From Mesonia sp. K7 (GTDB lineage: Bacteria > Bacteroidota > Bacteroidia > Flavobacteriales > Flavobacteriaceae), in assembly GCF_003233725.1 (NCBI RefSeq), contig NZ_QKQV01000001.1, forward strand, positions 1-64,000: DNA of 64,000 nucleotides, written 5' to 3'. Both the position numbers and the translations under genes were made by a program. The notes beneath the pieces are model-generated. The model was not told the DNA's origin. It saw only the letters and a program-made list of their open reading frames with translations, and ran no database searches. Below are positions 35,305 through 45,087 of this stretch, one piece after another (positions within the stretch are counted from its first letter, which is position 1; every line of letters begins with the position of its first letter).

Positions 35305-36537
35305 ATGACGCCAGAAATCCTATTTTACATTCTCATTTCAATCATCATCTTCAATTTTATTTGGGATACTTTCTTGGATGTGCTCAATGCAAAACGCTTT
35401 GGAGACAAACTTCCTGCCCAATTGCAAGATGTATATGAAAAAGAAGCCTATGAAAAATCTCAGGCTTACAAAAAAGAGAAGTTCAGATTTGGATTATTAT
35501 CTTCCACTTTCTCTTTAATCCTAACGGTAGCATTTTTCTTTTTTGACGGTTTTGCTTTTGTCGATGAACTTGCTCGAAATTTTTCGGAAAATGAAATTAT
35601 AGTCGCCCTACTCTTTTTCGGAATGATTATGTTGGCGAGTGATATACTCACCACACCATTTGCTTACTACAACACTTTTGTGATTGAAGAAAAATACGGT
35701 TTTAATAAAACTATCCGAAAAACATTCTTTTTGGATAAAATCAAAGGCTGGTTGCTTGGCGCTGTTCTTGGTGGGTTAATTCTCGCAGTTATCATTTGGT
35801 TTTACCAAACTACGGGCGAAAATTTCTGGATTTATGCTTGGTTGATTATTACTGTATTTTCGGTATTTATCAATATGTTTTACAGCAAACTCATTGTACC
35901 GCTTTTCAACAAACAAACTCCTTTAGAAGATGGAAGCTTACGAGATAAAATTGAAACTTACGCTTCTAAAATTGGTTTTAAATTAGAAAATATTTTTATC
36001 ATTGATGGCTCGAAAAGAAGCACCAAAGCCAATGCTTATTTTTCTGGTTTTGGTAAACAAAAGCGTATCACACTTTTCGATACTTTGGTTAATGATTTAG
36101 AAGAGGAAGAGATTGTTGCTGTCTTGGCCCATGAAGTAGGTCATTACAAAAAAAGGCATATCATTTACAATCTTGCAACTTCTGTTATACTTACCGGTTT
36201 TACACTTTGGCTGCTTTCGTTGTTCATTAACAATCCTATTTTCGCGGAAGCTTTAAATGTCACCCAACCCAGTTTTCATATCGGCTTGATTGTCTTCGGG
36301 ATTTTATATTCTCCTATTTCAGAAATTACAGGTTTGTTTTCTAACCTTCTTAGCCGAAAGTTTGAATACCAAGCAGACGACTATGCTAAAAAAACCCACC
36401 AAAAAGATATGCTCATTTCGAGTTTAAAAAAATTATCAAGCAATAGCTTTAGTAACCTCACACCACATGCTTGGTATGTATTTTTTCATTATTCCCACCC
36501 TACTTTGCTACAACGCATTAAAAATTTAGAAAACTAA
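35305..36537 (+). CDS. M48 family peptidase, Ste24/CAAX-protease type
   Basis: This is an integral-membrane zinc protease. The 410 residues include membrane helices at about 3-20, 66-86, 99-118, 150-170, 180-197, 292-312 and 326-346. The zinc motif is in AVLAHEVGHYKKRH, with the third ligand in FEYQADDYAK. The N-terminal FGDKLPAQLQDVYEKEAYEKS segment is a hallmark of Ste24 homologues. Bacterial members act as membrane quality-control proteases; CAAX processing is not expected here. It is the first gene of a long same-strand stretch and is followed after 24 bp by the relA/spoT gene. Confidence 0.94.
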   Translation: MTPEILFYILISIIIFNFIWDTFLDVLNAKRFGDKLPAQLQDVYEKEAYEKSQAYKKEKFRFGLLSSTFSLILTVAFFFFDGFAFVDELARNFSENEIIVALLFFGMIMLASDILTTPFAYYNTFVIEEKYGFNKTIRKTFFLDKIKGWLLGAVLGGLILAVIIWFYQTTGENFWIYAWLIITVFSVFINMFYSKLIVPLFNKQTPLEDGSLRDKIETYASKIGFKLENIFIIDGSKRSTKANAYFSGFGKQKRITLFDTLVNDLEEEEIVAVLAHEVGHYKKRHIIYNLATSVILTGFTLWLLSLFINNPIFAEALNVTQPSFHIGLIVFGILYSPISEITGLFSNLLSRKFEYQADDYAKKTHQKDMLISSLKKLSSNSFSNLTPHAWYVFFHYSHPTLLQRIKNLEN

Positions 36538-36561
36538 TAAAGATTTTATATCTTAGAATTT

Positions 36562-38772
36562 ATGTTGACGGAAGAATACTTAGAAGAAGAAAACAAAAAA
36601 ATAGCACAAGAGTACAAAGATCTTTTGCGTATAAGCTATCGTACGCTTTCCGATGAAGATAAAATACTCATTAGAAAAGCTTTTGAAACGGCTGTTGATG
36701 CTCATAAAGAACAACGTCGCAAGTCTGGAGAAGCTTATATTTTTCATCCGATTGCGGTGGCAAAGATTGTGGCCTCAGAAATTGGTCTCGACGCAACTTC
36801 TATTGCAGCAGCATTACTTCACGATGTGGTAGAGGACACGCCATACACTCTCAAAGATATCGAAGATATGTTTGGCGAAATCATTGCCAAAATTGTAGAT
36901 GGGCTTACCAAGATAAGCCATTTTGAACACGGAACAGATGTTTCGCTTCAAGCCGAAAACTTTAGAAAAATGTTGCTTACGCTGAATGATGATGTGCGTG
37001 TGATTATCATCAAGATTGCCGATCGTTTACATAACATGCAAACGATGGATGCCATGCGAGCCGACAAACAAGTAAAAATCGCTTCTGAAACTTTATATAT
37101 TTATGCGCCTTTGGCTCATAGAATTGGTTTGTACAACATCAAAACCGAACTCGAAGATTTAAGTTTAAAATACACCGAACCTGAAGTATATAACGACATT
37201 CTCAATAAAGTAAAGGAGAGTAAAGAAGAGCAGGATGAATATATCAACCAGTTCAATAAAATTATTTCGGAATCTTTGGATAAAGAAAATATCAATTACG
37301 AAATTAAAGGCCGACCGAAGTCTATTTTTTCTATCCGAAAGAAAATTCAGAAGCAAAATATTACTTACGACGAAGTCTACGACAAGTTTGCCATTAGAAT
37401 TATCTACAAAAGTAAACCAGAAGAAGAAAAATTTCTCGCCTGGAAAATCTATTCGATTGTAACCGATCATTTTCGCCCGAATCCCATTCGGTTAAGAGAT
37501 TGGATTTCTTCCCCTAAATCTACGGGTTATGAAGCTTTGCATATTACCGTTGTTGGCCCTAAAGGACGTTGGGTAGAAGTGCAAATTCGCAGTAAACGAA
37601 TGAACGAAATTGCTGAAAAAGGTTATGCAGCACACTACAAATACAAACACGGAGCTAAGCAAGACGATGAGATTTTAGAACAATGGCTCAATAAATTACA
37701 AGATGCCTTAGAAAATAGCGAAGCTAATGCGGTAGATTTTGTACGTCAATTTAAACTCAACCTCTATTCGAAAGAGATTTTTGTCTTTACGCCAAAAGGT
37801 GATTTAAAATCATTACCAAAAGGTGCTACTCCACTCGATTTTGCTTTTGCTATTCACACCGAAGTTGGGGTAAAAACGCGTGGCGCCAAAGTAAACGGAA
37901 AGTTGGTGCCGTTAAGCCACGAACTTAAAAGTGGGGATCAAGTCGAAATTATTACCTCAGAAAATGTAAGACCAACCAACAACTGGTTGGATTTTGTGAT
38001 TACCGGAAGGGCAAAATCAAAAATAAAATCTTCCTTAAAAGAAGAGCACAAGCTAGTTGCCGAAGAAGGAAAAGCCATTTTGATACGTAAACTCAAATCG
38101 CTAAAAATTCCTTTTAACAACCAAACCATAACTGAACTTATCAAGTTTTTTAAGCTTAAAACCAGTTTAGATCTTTTCTTTAGAGTTGGTTACGGAACTA
38201 TTGACAACCAAGCCCTTAAAGATTATGCAGCCTCTAGAAGCAATGCGTTTGTATCTTTCTTTAAAAACAAAATTAGAAAACCAAAAGTTGCAGATGAGAT
38301 CGATAAAGATGAGATCACACACAACTTAGATTTATTGGTTTTTGGAAAAGACGAGCAAACTTTAGATTATACCTTGGCAAATTGTTGTAATCCCATTCCT
38401 GGCGATAGCGTTTTTGGTTTTATAACCGTAAATGAGGGTATCAAAGTACATAAAAAAGATTGTCCTAATGCCATTCAGCTACAGAGCAACTATGCTTATC
38501 GCATTATGCCTGCTAAATGGAAAGACTCGAGCCAAGAAGAGTTTAAAGCCGTTTTACAACTTACCGGAATCGACAATTTAGGTTTGGTGAGTCAGATTAC
38601 AAAAGTAATTTCGACCAACTTACACGTAAATATGCGTAATATTTCTTTTGAAAGTAACGACGGTATTTTTTCAGGAAAAATTACCGTGGTGGTAAAAAAC
38701 AATACCATTCTTAAAAAGTTAATAACCCGCTTAAAAAAAATAAACGGAATTGATAAAGTAACCCGTGAATAA
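36562..38772 (+). CDS. RelA/SpoT (p)ppGpp synthetase/hydrolase
   Basis: This is the long RSH enzyme that makes and degrades the alarmone (p)ppGpp. The HD hydrolase domain is intact: FHPIAVAKIV, AALLHDVVEDT and IKIADRLHNM. The synthetase domain has RPKSIFSIRKKIQ, YDKFAIRIIY and STGYEALHITVVGPKGRWVEVQ. TGS (VFTPKGDLKSLPKGATPLDFA), a zinc-finger-like NCCNPIPGD segment and a C-terminal ACT domain follow. The 736-residue bifunctional layout suggests a single Rel enzyme. It lies upstream of the Fur-like gene and purA at 21 bp and 15 bp spacings, so a shared transcript is likely. Confidence 0.96.
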   Translation: MLTEEYLEEENKKIAQEYKDLLRISYRTLSDEDKILIRKAFETAVDAHKEQRRKSGEAYIFHPIAVAKIVASEIGLDATSIAAALLHDVVEDTPYTLKDIEDMFGEIIAKIVDGLTKISHFEHGTDVSLQAENFRKMLLTLNDDVRVIIIKIADRLHNMQTMDAMRADKQVKIASETLYIYAPLAHRIGLYNIKTELEDLSLKYTEPEVYNDILNKVKESKEEQDEYINQFNKIISESLDKENINYEIKGRPKSIFSIRKKIQKQNITYDEVYDKFAIRIIYKSKPEEEKFLAWKIYSIVTDHFRPNPIRLRDWISSPKSTGYEALHITVVGPKGRWVEVQIRSKRMNEIAEKGYAAHYKYKHGAKQDDEILEQWLNKLQDALENSEANAVDFVRQFKLNLYSKEIFVFTPKGDLKSLPKGATPLDFAFAIHTEVGVKTRGAKVNGKLVPLSHELKSGDQVEIITSENVRPTNNWLDFVITGRAKSKIKSSLKEEHKLVAEEGKAILIRKLKSLKIPFNNQTITELIKFFKLKTSLDLFFRVGYGTIDNQALKDYAASRSNAFVSFFKNKIRKPKVADEIDKDEITHNLDLLVFGKDEQTLDYTLANCCNPIPGDSVFGFITVNEGIKVHKKDCPNAIQLQSNYAYRIMPAKWKDSSQEEFKAVLQLTGIDNLGLVSQITKVISTNLHVNMRNISFESNDGIFSGKITVVVKNNTILKKLITRLKKINGIDKVTRE

Positions 38773-38793
38773 ATTTTAAATTTGTAACCGATT

Positions 38794-39246
38794 ATGGAAA
38801 CAAAGCAAGAGAATAAAAACCAAGAGATTGTAAAAAATGTTTTTACAAAGTACCTCGAAGAGAACAAACATCGCAAGACACCAGAGCGATATGCTATTCT
38901 TCAAGAGATTTACGAAAGCGATGAGCATTTTGATATCGAATCTCTATACATATTGATGAAAAACAAAAACTACCGTGTGAGTAGAGCAACACTTTACAAC
39001 ACGATAGAACTTTTGTTAGAATGCGGTTTGGTTAGAAAACACCAGTTTGGAAAAAACCAAGCACAGTACGAAAAATCTTACTTTGACAGACAACACGACC
39101 ACGTAATATTAACCGACACCGGTGAAGTCATCGAATTTTGTGACCCAAGAATTCAGTCGATCAAAAAAACCATCGAAGAAGTTTTTGACATCGAAATCAC
39201 TAACCACTCGCTTTACTTTTACGGAAACAGAAAAAATTCCAAATAA
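38794..39246 (+). CDS. Fur family transcriptional regulator
   Basis: The winged-helix DNA-binding domain has [15 protein letters not shown] and [21 protein letters not shown]. The metal domain keeps the HDH of [19 protein letters not shown]. The usual CxxC zinc-finger cysteines (CLDC in E. coli Fur) are missing; here the sequence is ILTDTG. It could be a Fur, Zur, PerR or an unclassified member with 150 residues. The genes it controls are unknown; the neighbours in the same transcript are relA/spoT and purA, not iron genes. Confidence 0.92.
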   Translation: METKQENKNQEIVKNVFTKYLEENKHRKTPERYAILQEIYESDEHFDIESLYILMKNKNYRVSRATLYNTIELLLECGLVRKHQFGKNQAQYEKSYFDRQHDHVILTDTGEVIEFCDPRIQSIKKTIEEVFDIEITNHSLYFYGNRKNSK

Positions 39247-39261
39247 AAATACAACTTTCAT

Positions 39262-40533
39262 ATGGCAGTAAATTTGCTACTAGGATTACAATGGGGAGAC
39301 GAAGGCAAAGGAAAAATTGTTGACGTGCTTACCTCAAAATACGATATTATTGCACGTTTTCAAGGCGGACCAAATGCAGGACACACTTTAGAATTCGATG
39401 GCATCAAACACGTTTTACACACGATTCCTTCAGGTATTTTTCATAAAAACGCCATCAATGTAGTAGGAAATGGCGTAGTGATTGATCCTGTAATCTTTAA
39501 AAAAGAACTGGACAATCTCGATAAATACAACATCGATTACCAATCAAAACTTCTTATTTCGCGTAAAGCGCATATTATTTTGCCAACACACAGAATTTTA
39601 GATGCCGCTTCAGAAACAGCAAAAGGAAAAGCAAAAATTGGTTCTACCTTAAAGGGAATTGGCCCAACCTATATGGATAAAACCGGCAGAAACGGTTTGC
39701 GGATTGGCGATTTAGAACTCGACAATTGGAAAGAAAAGTATAGAAATCTCGCCAACAAGCACGAGTCGATGATCGCTTTCTATAATGTCGATATACAATA
39801 TGATTTACCAGAATTAGAAAAAGAGTTTTTTGAAGCGATTAAAGTATTAAAAAGCCTCACTTTTATTGATTCTGAAGAATACCTACAACAAGCACAAAAC
39901 GATGGTAAAAGCATTTTGGCCGAAGGTGCTCAGGGTTCGCTACTCGATATCGATTTCGGAACATATCCTTTTGTAACTTCCAGCAATACCACTGCTGCTG
40001 GAGCTTGTACTGGCTTGGGAGTTGCACCAAATAAAATCAAAGAAGTTTTTGGGATTTTCAAGGCTTACACCACACGTGTTGGAAGTGGCCCTTTCCCTAC
40101 AGAACTATTTGACGAAACTGGTGAGAGAATGGCAAAAATCGGTAACGAATTTGGAGCAACTACAGGAAGACCAAGGCGTTGTGGTTGGTTAGATTTAGTG
40201 GTTTTAAAATATGCCGTACAAATAAATGGTGTCACGCAACTGATGATGATGAAAGGTGATGTTTTAAGTGGTTTTGATAAACTTAAGGTTTGTACAAAAT
40301 ACAACTATAAAGGCAAAGAAATAGATTATCTTCCATTTAGTATCGAAGAAGAAAATGTTACCCCTATTTACGACGAAGTAGAAGGTTGGGAAGAAGATTT
40401 AACTAAAATGACAAGTGAAGATCAGTTTCCTGAAAATTTAAAAAAATACATCAAATACATCGAAGATTTTATTGGAGTTCCGATAAAAGTAGTTTCGGTA
40501 GGGCCCGACAGAAAACAAACTATCTTAAGGTAA
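39262..40533 (+). CDS. purA: Adenylosuccinate synthase
   Basis: PurA joins IMP and aspartate with GTP, the first step from IMP to AMP. The N-terminal GTP-binding signature is GLQWGDEGKGKIVD, with the catalytic Asp13 and His41 (GGPNAGHT). IGSTLKGIGPTYMDK, AEGAQGSLLDIDFGTYPFVT and TTGRPRRCGWLDL are clear family blocks. The 423-residue length is normal. The gene follows the Fur-like gene by 15 bp and ends at the terminator 40542-40569. PurA is a known target of ppGpp inhibition in other bacteria, which makes linkage to relA/spoT interesting. Confidence 0.98.
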   Translation: MAVNLLLGLQWGDEGKGKIVDVLTSKYDIIARFQGGPNAGHTLEFDGIKHVLHTIPSGIFHKNAINVVGNGVVIDPVIFKKELDNLDKYNIDYQSKLLISRKAHIILPTHRILDAASETAKGKAKIGSTLKGIGPTYMDKTGRNGLRIGDLELDNWKEKYRNLANKHESMIAFYNVDIQYDLPELEKEFFEAIKVLKSLTFIDSEEYLQQAQNDGKSILAEGAQGSLLDIDFGTYPFVTSSNTTAAGACTGLGVAPNKIKEVFGIFKAYTTRVGSGPFPTELFDETGERMAKIGNEFGATTGRPRRCGWLDLVVLKYAVQINGVTQLMMMKGDVLSGFDKLKVCTKYNYKGKEIDYLPFSIEEENVTPIYDEVEGWEEDLTKMTSEDQFPENLKKYIKYIEDFIGVPIKVVSVGPDRKQTILR

Positions 40534-40541
40534 ATACAGAG

Positions 40542-40569
40542 AACGCTCCAAAAAATTGGAGCGTTTTTT
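40542..40569 (+). terminator. Terminator after purA, possibly also giving a -33 TTG to the next gene
   Basis: AACGCTCCAA (40542-40551) pairs with TTGGAGCGTT (40556-40565), and T-runs follow. The TTG at its end (40568-40570) lies 23 bp before the -7 element of the OstA-like gene. Confidence 0.85.
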
Positions 40570-40593
40570 GATTATCAGAAAAAGTATTATCCT

Positions 40594-40601
40594 TACTTTT
40601 G
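40594..40601 (+). promoter_or_regulatory. Promoter of the OstA-like gene (-7 element)
   Basis: TACTTTTG matches TAnnTTTG. A TTG at 40568-40570 gives a 23-bp spacer. The TTG start of the OstA-like gene follows at 40619. Confidence 0.6.
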
Positions 40602-40618
40602 ATATAAAATTATTTCGC

Positions 40619-42340
40619 TTGAATTTTAAGTTTTTATTATTTCTTTTTTTATTGACTTCCGTTTTTGGTTATGCGCAAGATTCTACCAAAACCAAGAGGA
40701 TAGACTATACCAGCGAAAGATCTATCAAAGACGAAGAGAAATATCCTGGTGCTTTTCTGTTAAGTAAAGTAACCGAGCAGGTGTATTTTAACCACGAAGG
40801 TATAGAAGTTTGGTGTGATCAAGCTATTTTTTACGAAGAAGACGATTTTTTTAAAGCCTTCGGAAACGTAAAAATGATTCAAGGTGATACGATAACCATG
40901 ACGAGTAGTTATGCCGAATACAACGGAAAAACCAAATTTGCTTTTGCGAGTAATAACGTCAACTTAAAAACACCTGATAATCGTTTAACTACGGATACTT
41001 TATTTTTTGATCGCAACAAACAACAAGCTTTTTACCGCAGTGGTGGGACAGTAAGAGACACCGCAAGTACCATCACTAGTAGAATTGGGCATTATTTTTT
41101 AGATCAAGAGAAAGTTTCATTTAAAAGAAACGTAGTAGTCACTAATCCAGAATATAAAATCAATTCGCAACAACTCGATTTTTATACGGAAACAGGCCAC
41201 GCATACCTTTACGGACCTTCCACTATCAAAGGAAAAACAAGCGAAATCTATTGTGAGCGTGGTTTTTACGACACTCGAACTGACAAAGGTTATTTCGTGA
41301 AAAATTCTACGGTTTATTACGAAAACAGAAAACTTGAAGGCGATAGTATATATTTCAATCGAACAAAAAATTTCGCTTCGGCAACCAACAATATCAAAGT
41401 AACCGATACCGCAAATAAATCGATCATTAAAGGTCATTATGCAGAAGTTTACCGCGATCGGGATTCTGTATTTATTACCAAACGAGCTTTGGCTTCGATG
41501 CAACAAGACAAAGATTCAATCCACATTCATAGCGATACCTTAATGATTACCGGAAAAACCAAAAACAGAGTGATTAGAGGCTATCGTAATACGCGACTCT
41601 ATAAATCTGACCTTAGCGGAAAATGTGATTCTGTGGTAATGATAGAAAACCGAGGAATTACCAAAATGCTGGGGAAACCTATTTTTTGGTCAGGAGAAAA
41701 CCAAATGACAGGTGACACTATTTTTCTTCTGAACAATGTAAAAACAGAAAAACTTGACAGTTTAAAGGTATTTTACAATGCTTTTATGATTCAGCAAGAT
41801 AGTATCGAAGGTTTTAATCAAGTAAAAGGTAAAGAAATGTACGGCTTATTTGAAAACAACGAAATTACCGAAGCCAATTTCATTAAAAATACCGAGACTA
41901 TTTTTTACTCCAGAAACGAAGCAGGCGAACTTATTGGTATCGATAAAACCGAATCGTCTAGTATTCAAATCACCTTCGAAAATCAGGAAATTATTGGTAT
42001 TCGTTATCTCACCGATGTAAACAGCAATTTGATGAAAGAAGAAAACTTCCCTAAAAACGCTCGGAAGTTGCGAGGTTTTAATTGGCGAGGTGACGAGCAA
42101 ATTCTAACTAAAGCAGATTTGTTTAAAGATGATCCGCCGTTAGAACTTACCAAAATTAGAGGAATCCCATTACCAGAGGAAGAAAAAGACTTTTTTGATA
42201 AAGAAATTGAAGAAAAGGCAGAAGAAATTATCAATAAAAATTCGCGTCTAACGCCAGAGATACTTCAACACCACGAGAGAGACAGTTTAGAGCTCGAAAA
42301 ACCAAAACTAATTCCGCTGAAGCGTAAAAAAAGTGATTAA
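40619..42340 (+). CDS. OstA-like (LptA-related) envelope protein
   Basis: The mature protein is made of many short beta-repeats of the LptA/OstA jelly-roll type. Recurrent blocks are KTKFAFASNNVNLKTPDNRL, TTDTLFFDRNKQQAFY and DSIHIHSDTLMITGK. LptA-like proteins carry lipopolysaccharide across the periplasm, so a role in LPS transport or outer-membrane biogenesis is likely (inference). The TTG at 40619 is chosen: it starts a good signal peptide (NFKFLLFLFLLTSVFGYAQ) after a promoter. The frame itself is open further upstream, but there it runs into the purA terminator. The length is 573 residues. The C-terminus is Lys/Glu-rich. The gene overlaps the aminotransferase gene by 8 bp. Confidence 0.85.
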   Translation: MNFKFLLFLFLLTSVFGYAQDSTKTKRIDYTSERSIKDEEKYPGAFLLSKVTEQVYFNHEGIEVWCDQAIFYEEDDFFKAFGNVKMIQGDTITMTSSYAEYNGKTKFAFASNNVNLKTPDNRLTTDTLFFDRNKQQAFYRSGGTVRDTASTITSRIGHYFLDQEKVSFKRNVVVTNPEYKINSQQLDFYTETGHAYLYGPSTIKGKTSEIYCERGFYDTRTDKGYFVKNSTVYYENRKLEGDSIYFNRTKNFASATNNIKVTDTANKSIIKGHYAEVYRDRDSVFITKRALASMQQDKDSIHIHSDTLMITGKTKNRVIRGYRNTRLYKSDLSGKCDSVVMIENRGITKMLGKPIFWSGENQMTGDTIFLLNNVKTEKLDSLKVFYNAFMIQQDSIEGFNQVKGKEMYGLFENNEITEANFIKNTETIFYSRNEAGELIGIDKTESSSIQITFENQEIIGIRYLTDVNSNLMKEENFPKNARKLRGFNWRGDEQILTKADLFKDDPPLELTKIRGIPLPEEEKDFFDKEIEEKAEEIINKNSRLTPEILQHHERDSLELEKPKLIPLKRKKSD

Positions 42341-43523
42341 GGATTTTCTAAAATACCAAGCACAAACCACTCCGAACCCGCTCGGGATTGAGGTAGAATA
42401 TGCCAAAGGAAGTTATATTTACGCTAAAAGCGGAAAGAAATACCTCGATTTTGTGGCTGGAGTTTCAGCCTGTAGTTTGGGTCACTGTCACCCCAAAGTA
42501 GTAGCAGCGATTACAGAACAGGCACAAAAATATTTGCACGTGATGGTTTATGGTGAGTTTGCCCAACAACCGGCCATCGATTTTTCTAAACTTCTTGCCC
42601 AACATATCGAAGTCCCAAAGGCGACAACTTATCTCGTCAACAGCGGAACCGAAGCCATAGAAGGTGCTTTAAAATTGGCGCGTCGTTATACTGGCAGAAA
42701 AGAAATTATTGCCGCAAAAACAGCTTACCACGGAAATACGATGGGTTCGTTAAGTTTGATGACCAAAACTGAACAAAAAATTCCTTTTGAACCTTTAATT
42801 CCGGAAATCAATCATTTGGAATTTAATAACGAAGCTTCCTTAGATTTGATTACCGAAAAAACAGCGGGAGTTATTTTAGAAAGTATTCAAGGTGGCGCTG
42901 GTTTTATTGAACCTAAAAACAATTTTCTTCAAAAAGTAAAACAAAAGTGCGAAAAAGTTGGAGCATTATTGATTTTAGATGAAATACAACCAGGTTTTGG
43001 TAGAACTGGGTTTTTATTTGGTTATCAGAAATACAATGTTGTTCCTGATGTTTTGGTGATTGGTAAAGGAATGGCTGGCGGTTTGCCTGCAGGAGCTTTT
43101 GTTGCCGAAAATAAAGTTATCAATTCGCTGAGTGACAACCCAAAAATGGGACATATTACGACTTTTGGCGGAAATGCTGTCATTGCGGCAGCTGCTTTGG
43201 CAACTCTAAAAGAGGTAACCGAAACCAATTTGATTGCCCAAACTTTAGAAAAAGAAAAACTTTTCAGGAAACTCTTACAGCATCCGCTAATCGAGGAAAT
43301 TCGCGGAAGCGGACTGATGTTAGCACTTATCTGCAAGTCTGAAAATATTTCCAACCAACTCATTTTACGAGCCAAAGAAGAAGGTTTGGTACTATTTTGG
43401 CTATTGTTTGAAAAAAAGGCTGTAAGGATAACACCACCACTTACGATTAAACATGAAGAAATAAGAGAAGGTTGTGAAATCATTTTAAGTCTTTTGGACG
43501 AAATCACGACAACTGTTAATTAA
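42333..43523 (+). CDS. Class III PLP-dependent aminotransferase
   Basis: This is a fold-type I aminotransferase of the acetylornithine/ornithine/4-aminobutyrate group. It has YLVNSGTEAIEGALKLARRYTGR for PLP phosphate contacts and LILDEIQPGFGRTGFLF with the PLP-interacting Asp. The Schiff-base Lys is in LVIGKGMAGGLPAGAFV. The GTG start at 42333 overlaps the end of the OstA-like gene by 8 bp. The length of 396 residues is normal. Substrate choice cannot be told from sequence alone; such genes are often annotated 'aspartate aminotransferase family'. Arginine-synthesis genes are not adjacent. Confidence 0.92.
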   Translation: MIKDFLKYQAQTTPNPLGIEVEYAKGSYIYAKSGKKYLDFVAGVSACSLGHCHPKVVAAITEQAQKYLHVMVYGEFAQQPAIDFSKLLAQHIEVPKATTYLVNSGTEAIEGALKLARRYTGRKEIIAAKTAYHGNTMGSLSLMTKTEQKIPFEPLIPEINHLEFNNEASLDLITEKTAGVILESIQGGAGFIEPKNNFLQKVKQKCEKVGALLILDEIQPGFGRTGFLFGYQKYNVVPDVLVIGKGMAGGLPAGAFVAENKVINSLSDNPKMGHITTFGGNAVIAAAALATLKEVTETNLIAQTLEKEKLFRKLLQHPLIEEIRGSGLMLALICKSENISNQLILRAKEEGLVLFWLLFEKKAVRITPPLTIKHEEIREGCEIILSLLDEITTTVN

Positions 43524-43609
43524 TTTGTTAACAACAATCACATTCGCTAACCAAAACCAAGGTAATTACTCTTTAACTTTAAAAATGTAGAAATACAAAA
43601 ATTTCGTGT

Positions 43610-45004
43610 ATGCATTTAAGTCAAAACGAAGATCCTAATTTCTCGCTATCAAAATTTGAATCGATGCTCAAAACAAATGATATTTTGTTTTTCGATTCGA
43701 GCGAATTTGAAACCATTATTTACCATTATCTTGAAACAGGTAAAATAGCACTTGCTAAAAAGGCTGTAAAGTTAGGCTTAGAGCAACACCCTACTTCTAC
43801 TCACCTTTTACTTTTTAGAGTTGAGATTTATATTTTCGAAAACAAACTCGAAGAGGCAGAAGACATCTTAGCAAGTATCGATCATCTCGAGCCTTCTAAT
43901 GAAGAAATTTACATTCAGAAAGCCAATGTTTATTCCAAAAGGAATCGCCACCACAAAGCGATAGAAATGCTTCAAATAGCTCTAGAACTTACCGATGATG
44001 CTGCCGATGTCTATTCGCTTTTGGCAATGGAATACCTATTTCTGGAAGACTATGAAAATGCCAAAGGTAATTTAATGGCATGCCTAGATATTGATGATGA
44101 AGATTACAGTGCTTTGTATAACCTTATCTTCTGTTACGAAAATTTAGACCAAGAAGACCAAGCGATAGCTTACCTTGGAAAATATATCGACATCAACCCA
44201 TATTGTGAAGTGGCTTGGCACCAAATTGGCAAACTTTACAATAAGAAAAAAGAATACAAAAAAGCCTTAGAAGCATACGATTTTGCGATTATTTCTGATG
44301 AATATTTTATTGGTGCTTACCTTGAAAAAGGAAAAGTTCTGGAAAAACTAAATCGTTTTCAAGAAGCGATAGAAAATTATCAAATCACTTTAGAACTTGA
44401 CGACCCCACTGCGTTTGCCTTCTTGCGTATAGGAAAATGTTATGAAAAAATGGGCGTTGAAGATTTAGCGTTACACTATTTCAATAAAGCAGTTGAAGAT
44501 GATCCTCTATTAGACAAAGCTTGGATAGAGTTTACCAATTTTTATATCCGTAAAAAGCAATTCCGTAAAGCACTTTACTACATCAATAAAGCCCTACAAA
44601 TTGATGAAGAAAACATCAAGTATTGGAAAAAATACACCTACATCAACCAAAAGCTTGCCTTCTTAGAAGAAGCTGAGCGAGGTTTGAGAAAATGCTTAGA
44701 ATTAGGAAATTACGAGCTTGAAACTTACATTACTCGTGCCGATTTATTGATTATTCTAGGCGAATACAATATGGCTTTACAGACGATGTTTGAAGCATGT
44801 GAGTTTCATCCTGACTATGCCGAAATAGAATACCGCATTGCTGGTTTATTCTTTAGAATTAACGAAGGTGATAAAGGCTATTATCATTTAAAAAATGCAG
44901 TAAAAATAGATGCAGAATACTCTGTAATTGTAAGTGAACTTTTCCCTGATATTTTTGAAAGAGATAGTGTAAAGCACATTATCGGAAAGTATCTCAATAA
45001 ATAA
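43610..45004 (+). CDS. Tetratricopeptide-repeat protein
   Basis: The 464-residue protein is almost entirely TPR-like helical repeats, for example the 34-residue units containing AIEMLQIALELTDDAADVYS, YKKALEAYDFAIISDE, FQEAIENYQITLELDDPTAF and FRKALYYINKALQIDEENI. There are roughly ten to twelve units. It has no signal peptide or membrane segment, so it is a cytoplasmic scaffold for protein-protein contacts. The family is conserved in Flavobacteriia without a specific function I can name. It lies between the aminotransferase and the DUF368 genes with gaps of 86 and 83 bp. Confidence 0.88.
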   Translation: MHLSQNEDPNFSLSKFESMLKTNDILFFDSSEFETIIYHYLETGKIALAKKAVKLGLEQHPTSTHLLLFRVEIYIFENKLEEAEDILASIDHLEPSNEEIYIQKANVYSKRNRHHKAIEMLQIALELTDDAADVYSLLAMEYLFLEDYENAKGNLMACLDIDDEDYSALYNLIFCYENLDQEDQAIAYLGKYIDINPYCEVAWHQIGKLYNKKKEYKKALEAYDFAIISDEYFIGAYLEKGKVLEKLNRFQEAIENYQITLELDDPTAFAFLRIGKCYEKMGVEDLALHYFNKAVEDDPLLDKAWIEFTNFYIRKKQFRKALYYINKALQIDEENIKYWKKYTYINQKLAFLEEAERGLRKCLELGNYELETYITRADLLIILGEYNMALQTMFEACEFHPDYAEIEYRIAGLFFRINEGDKGYYHLKNAVKIDAEYSVIVSELFPDIFERDSVKHIIGKYLNK

Positions 45005-45087
45005 TTTTTTCCAGCATCTAGCAACTTCCTTTTTATTGGTGCAATTTTTAATTGTTTTAGTATTTTAGCTGTTCAATTTGCCAATTC

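Noticed and set aside
41117-41506. Minus-strand open frame of 129 codons
   Set aside because: It is antisense to the OstA-like beta-repeats and shows no independent evidence.
43025-43507. Minus-strand open frame of 160 codons
   Set aside because: It is antisense to the aminotransferase, whose PLP-binding motifs fix the true frame.
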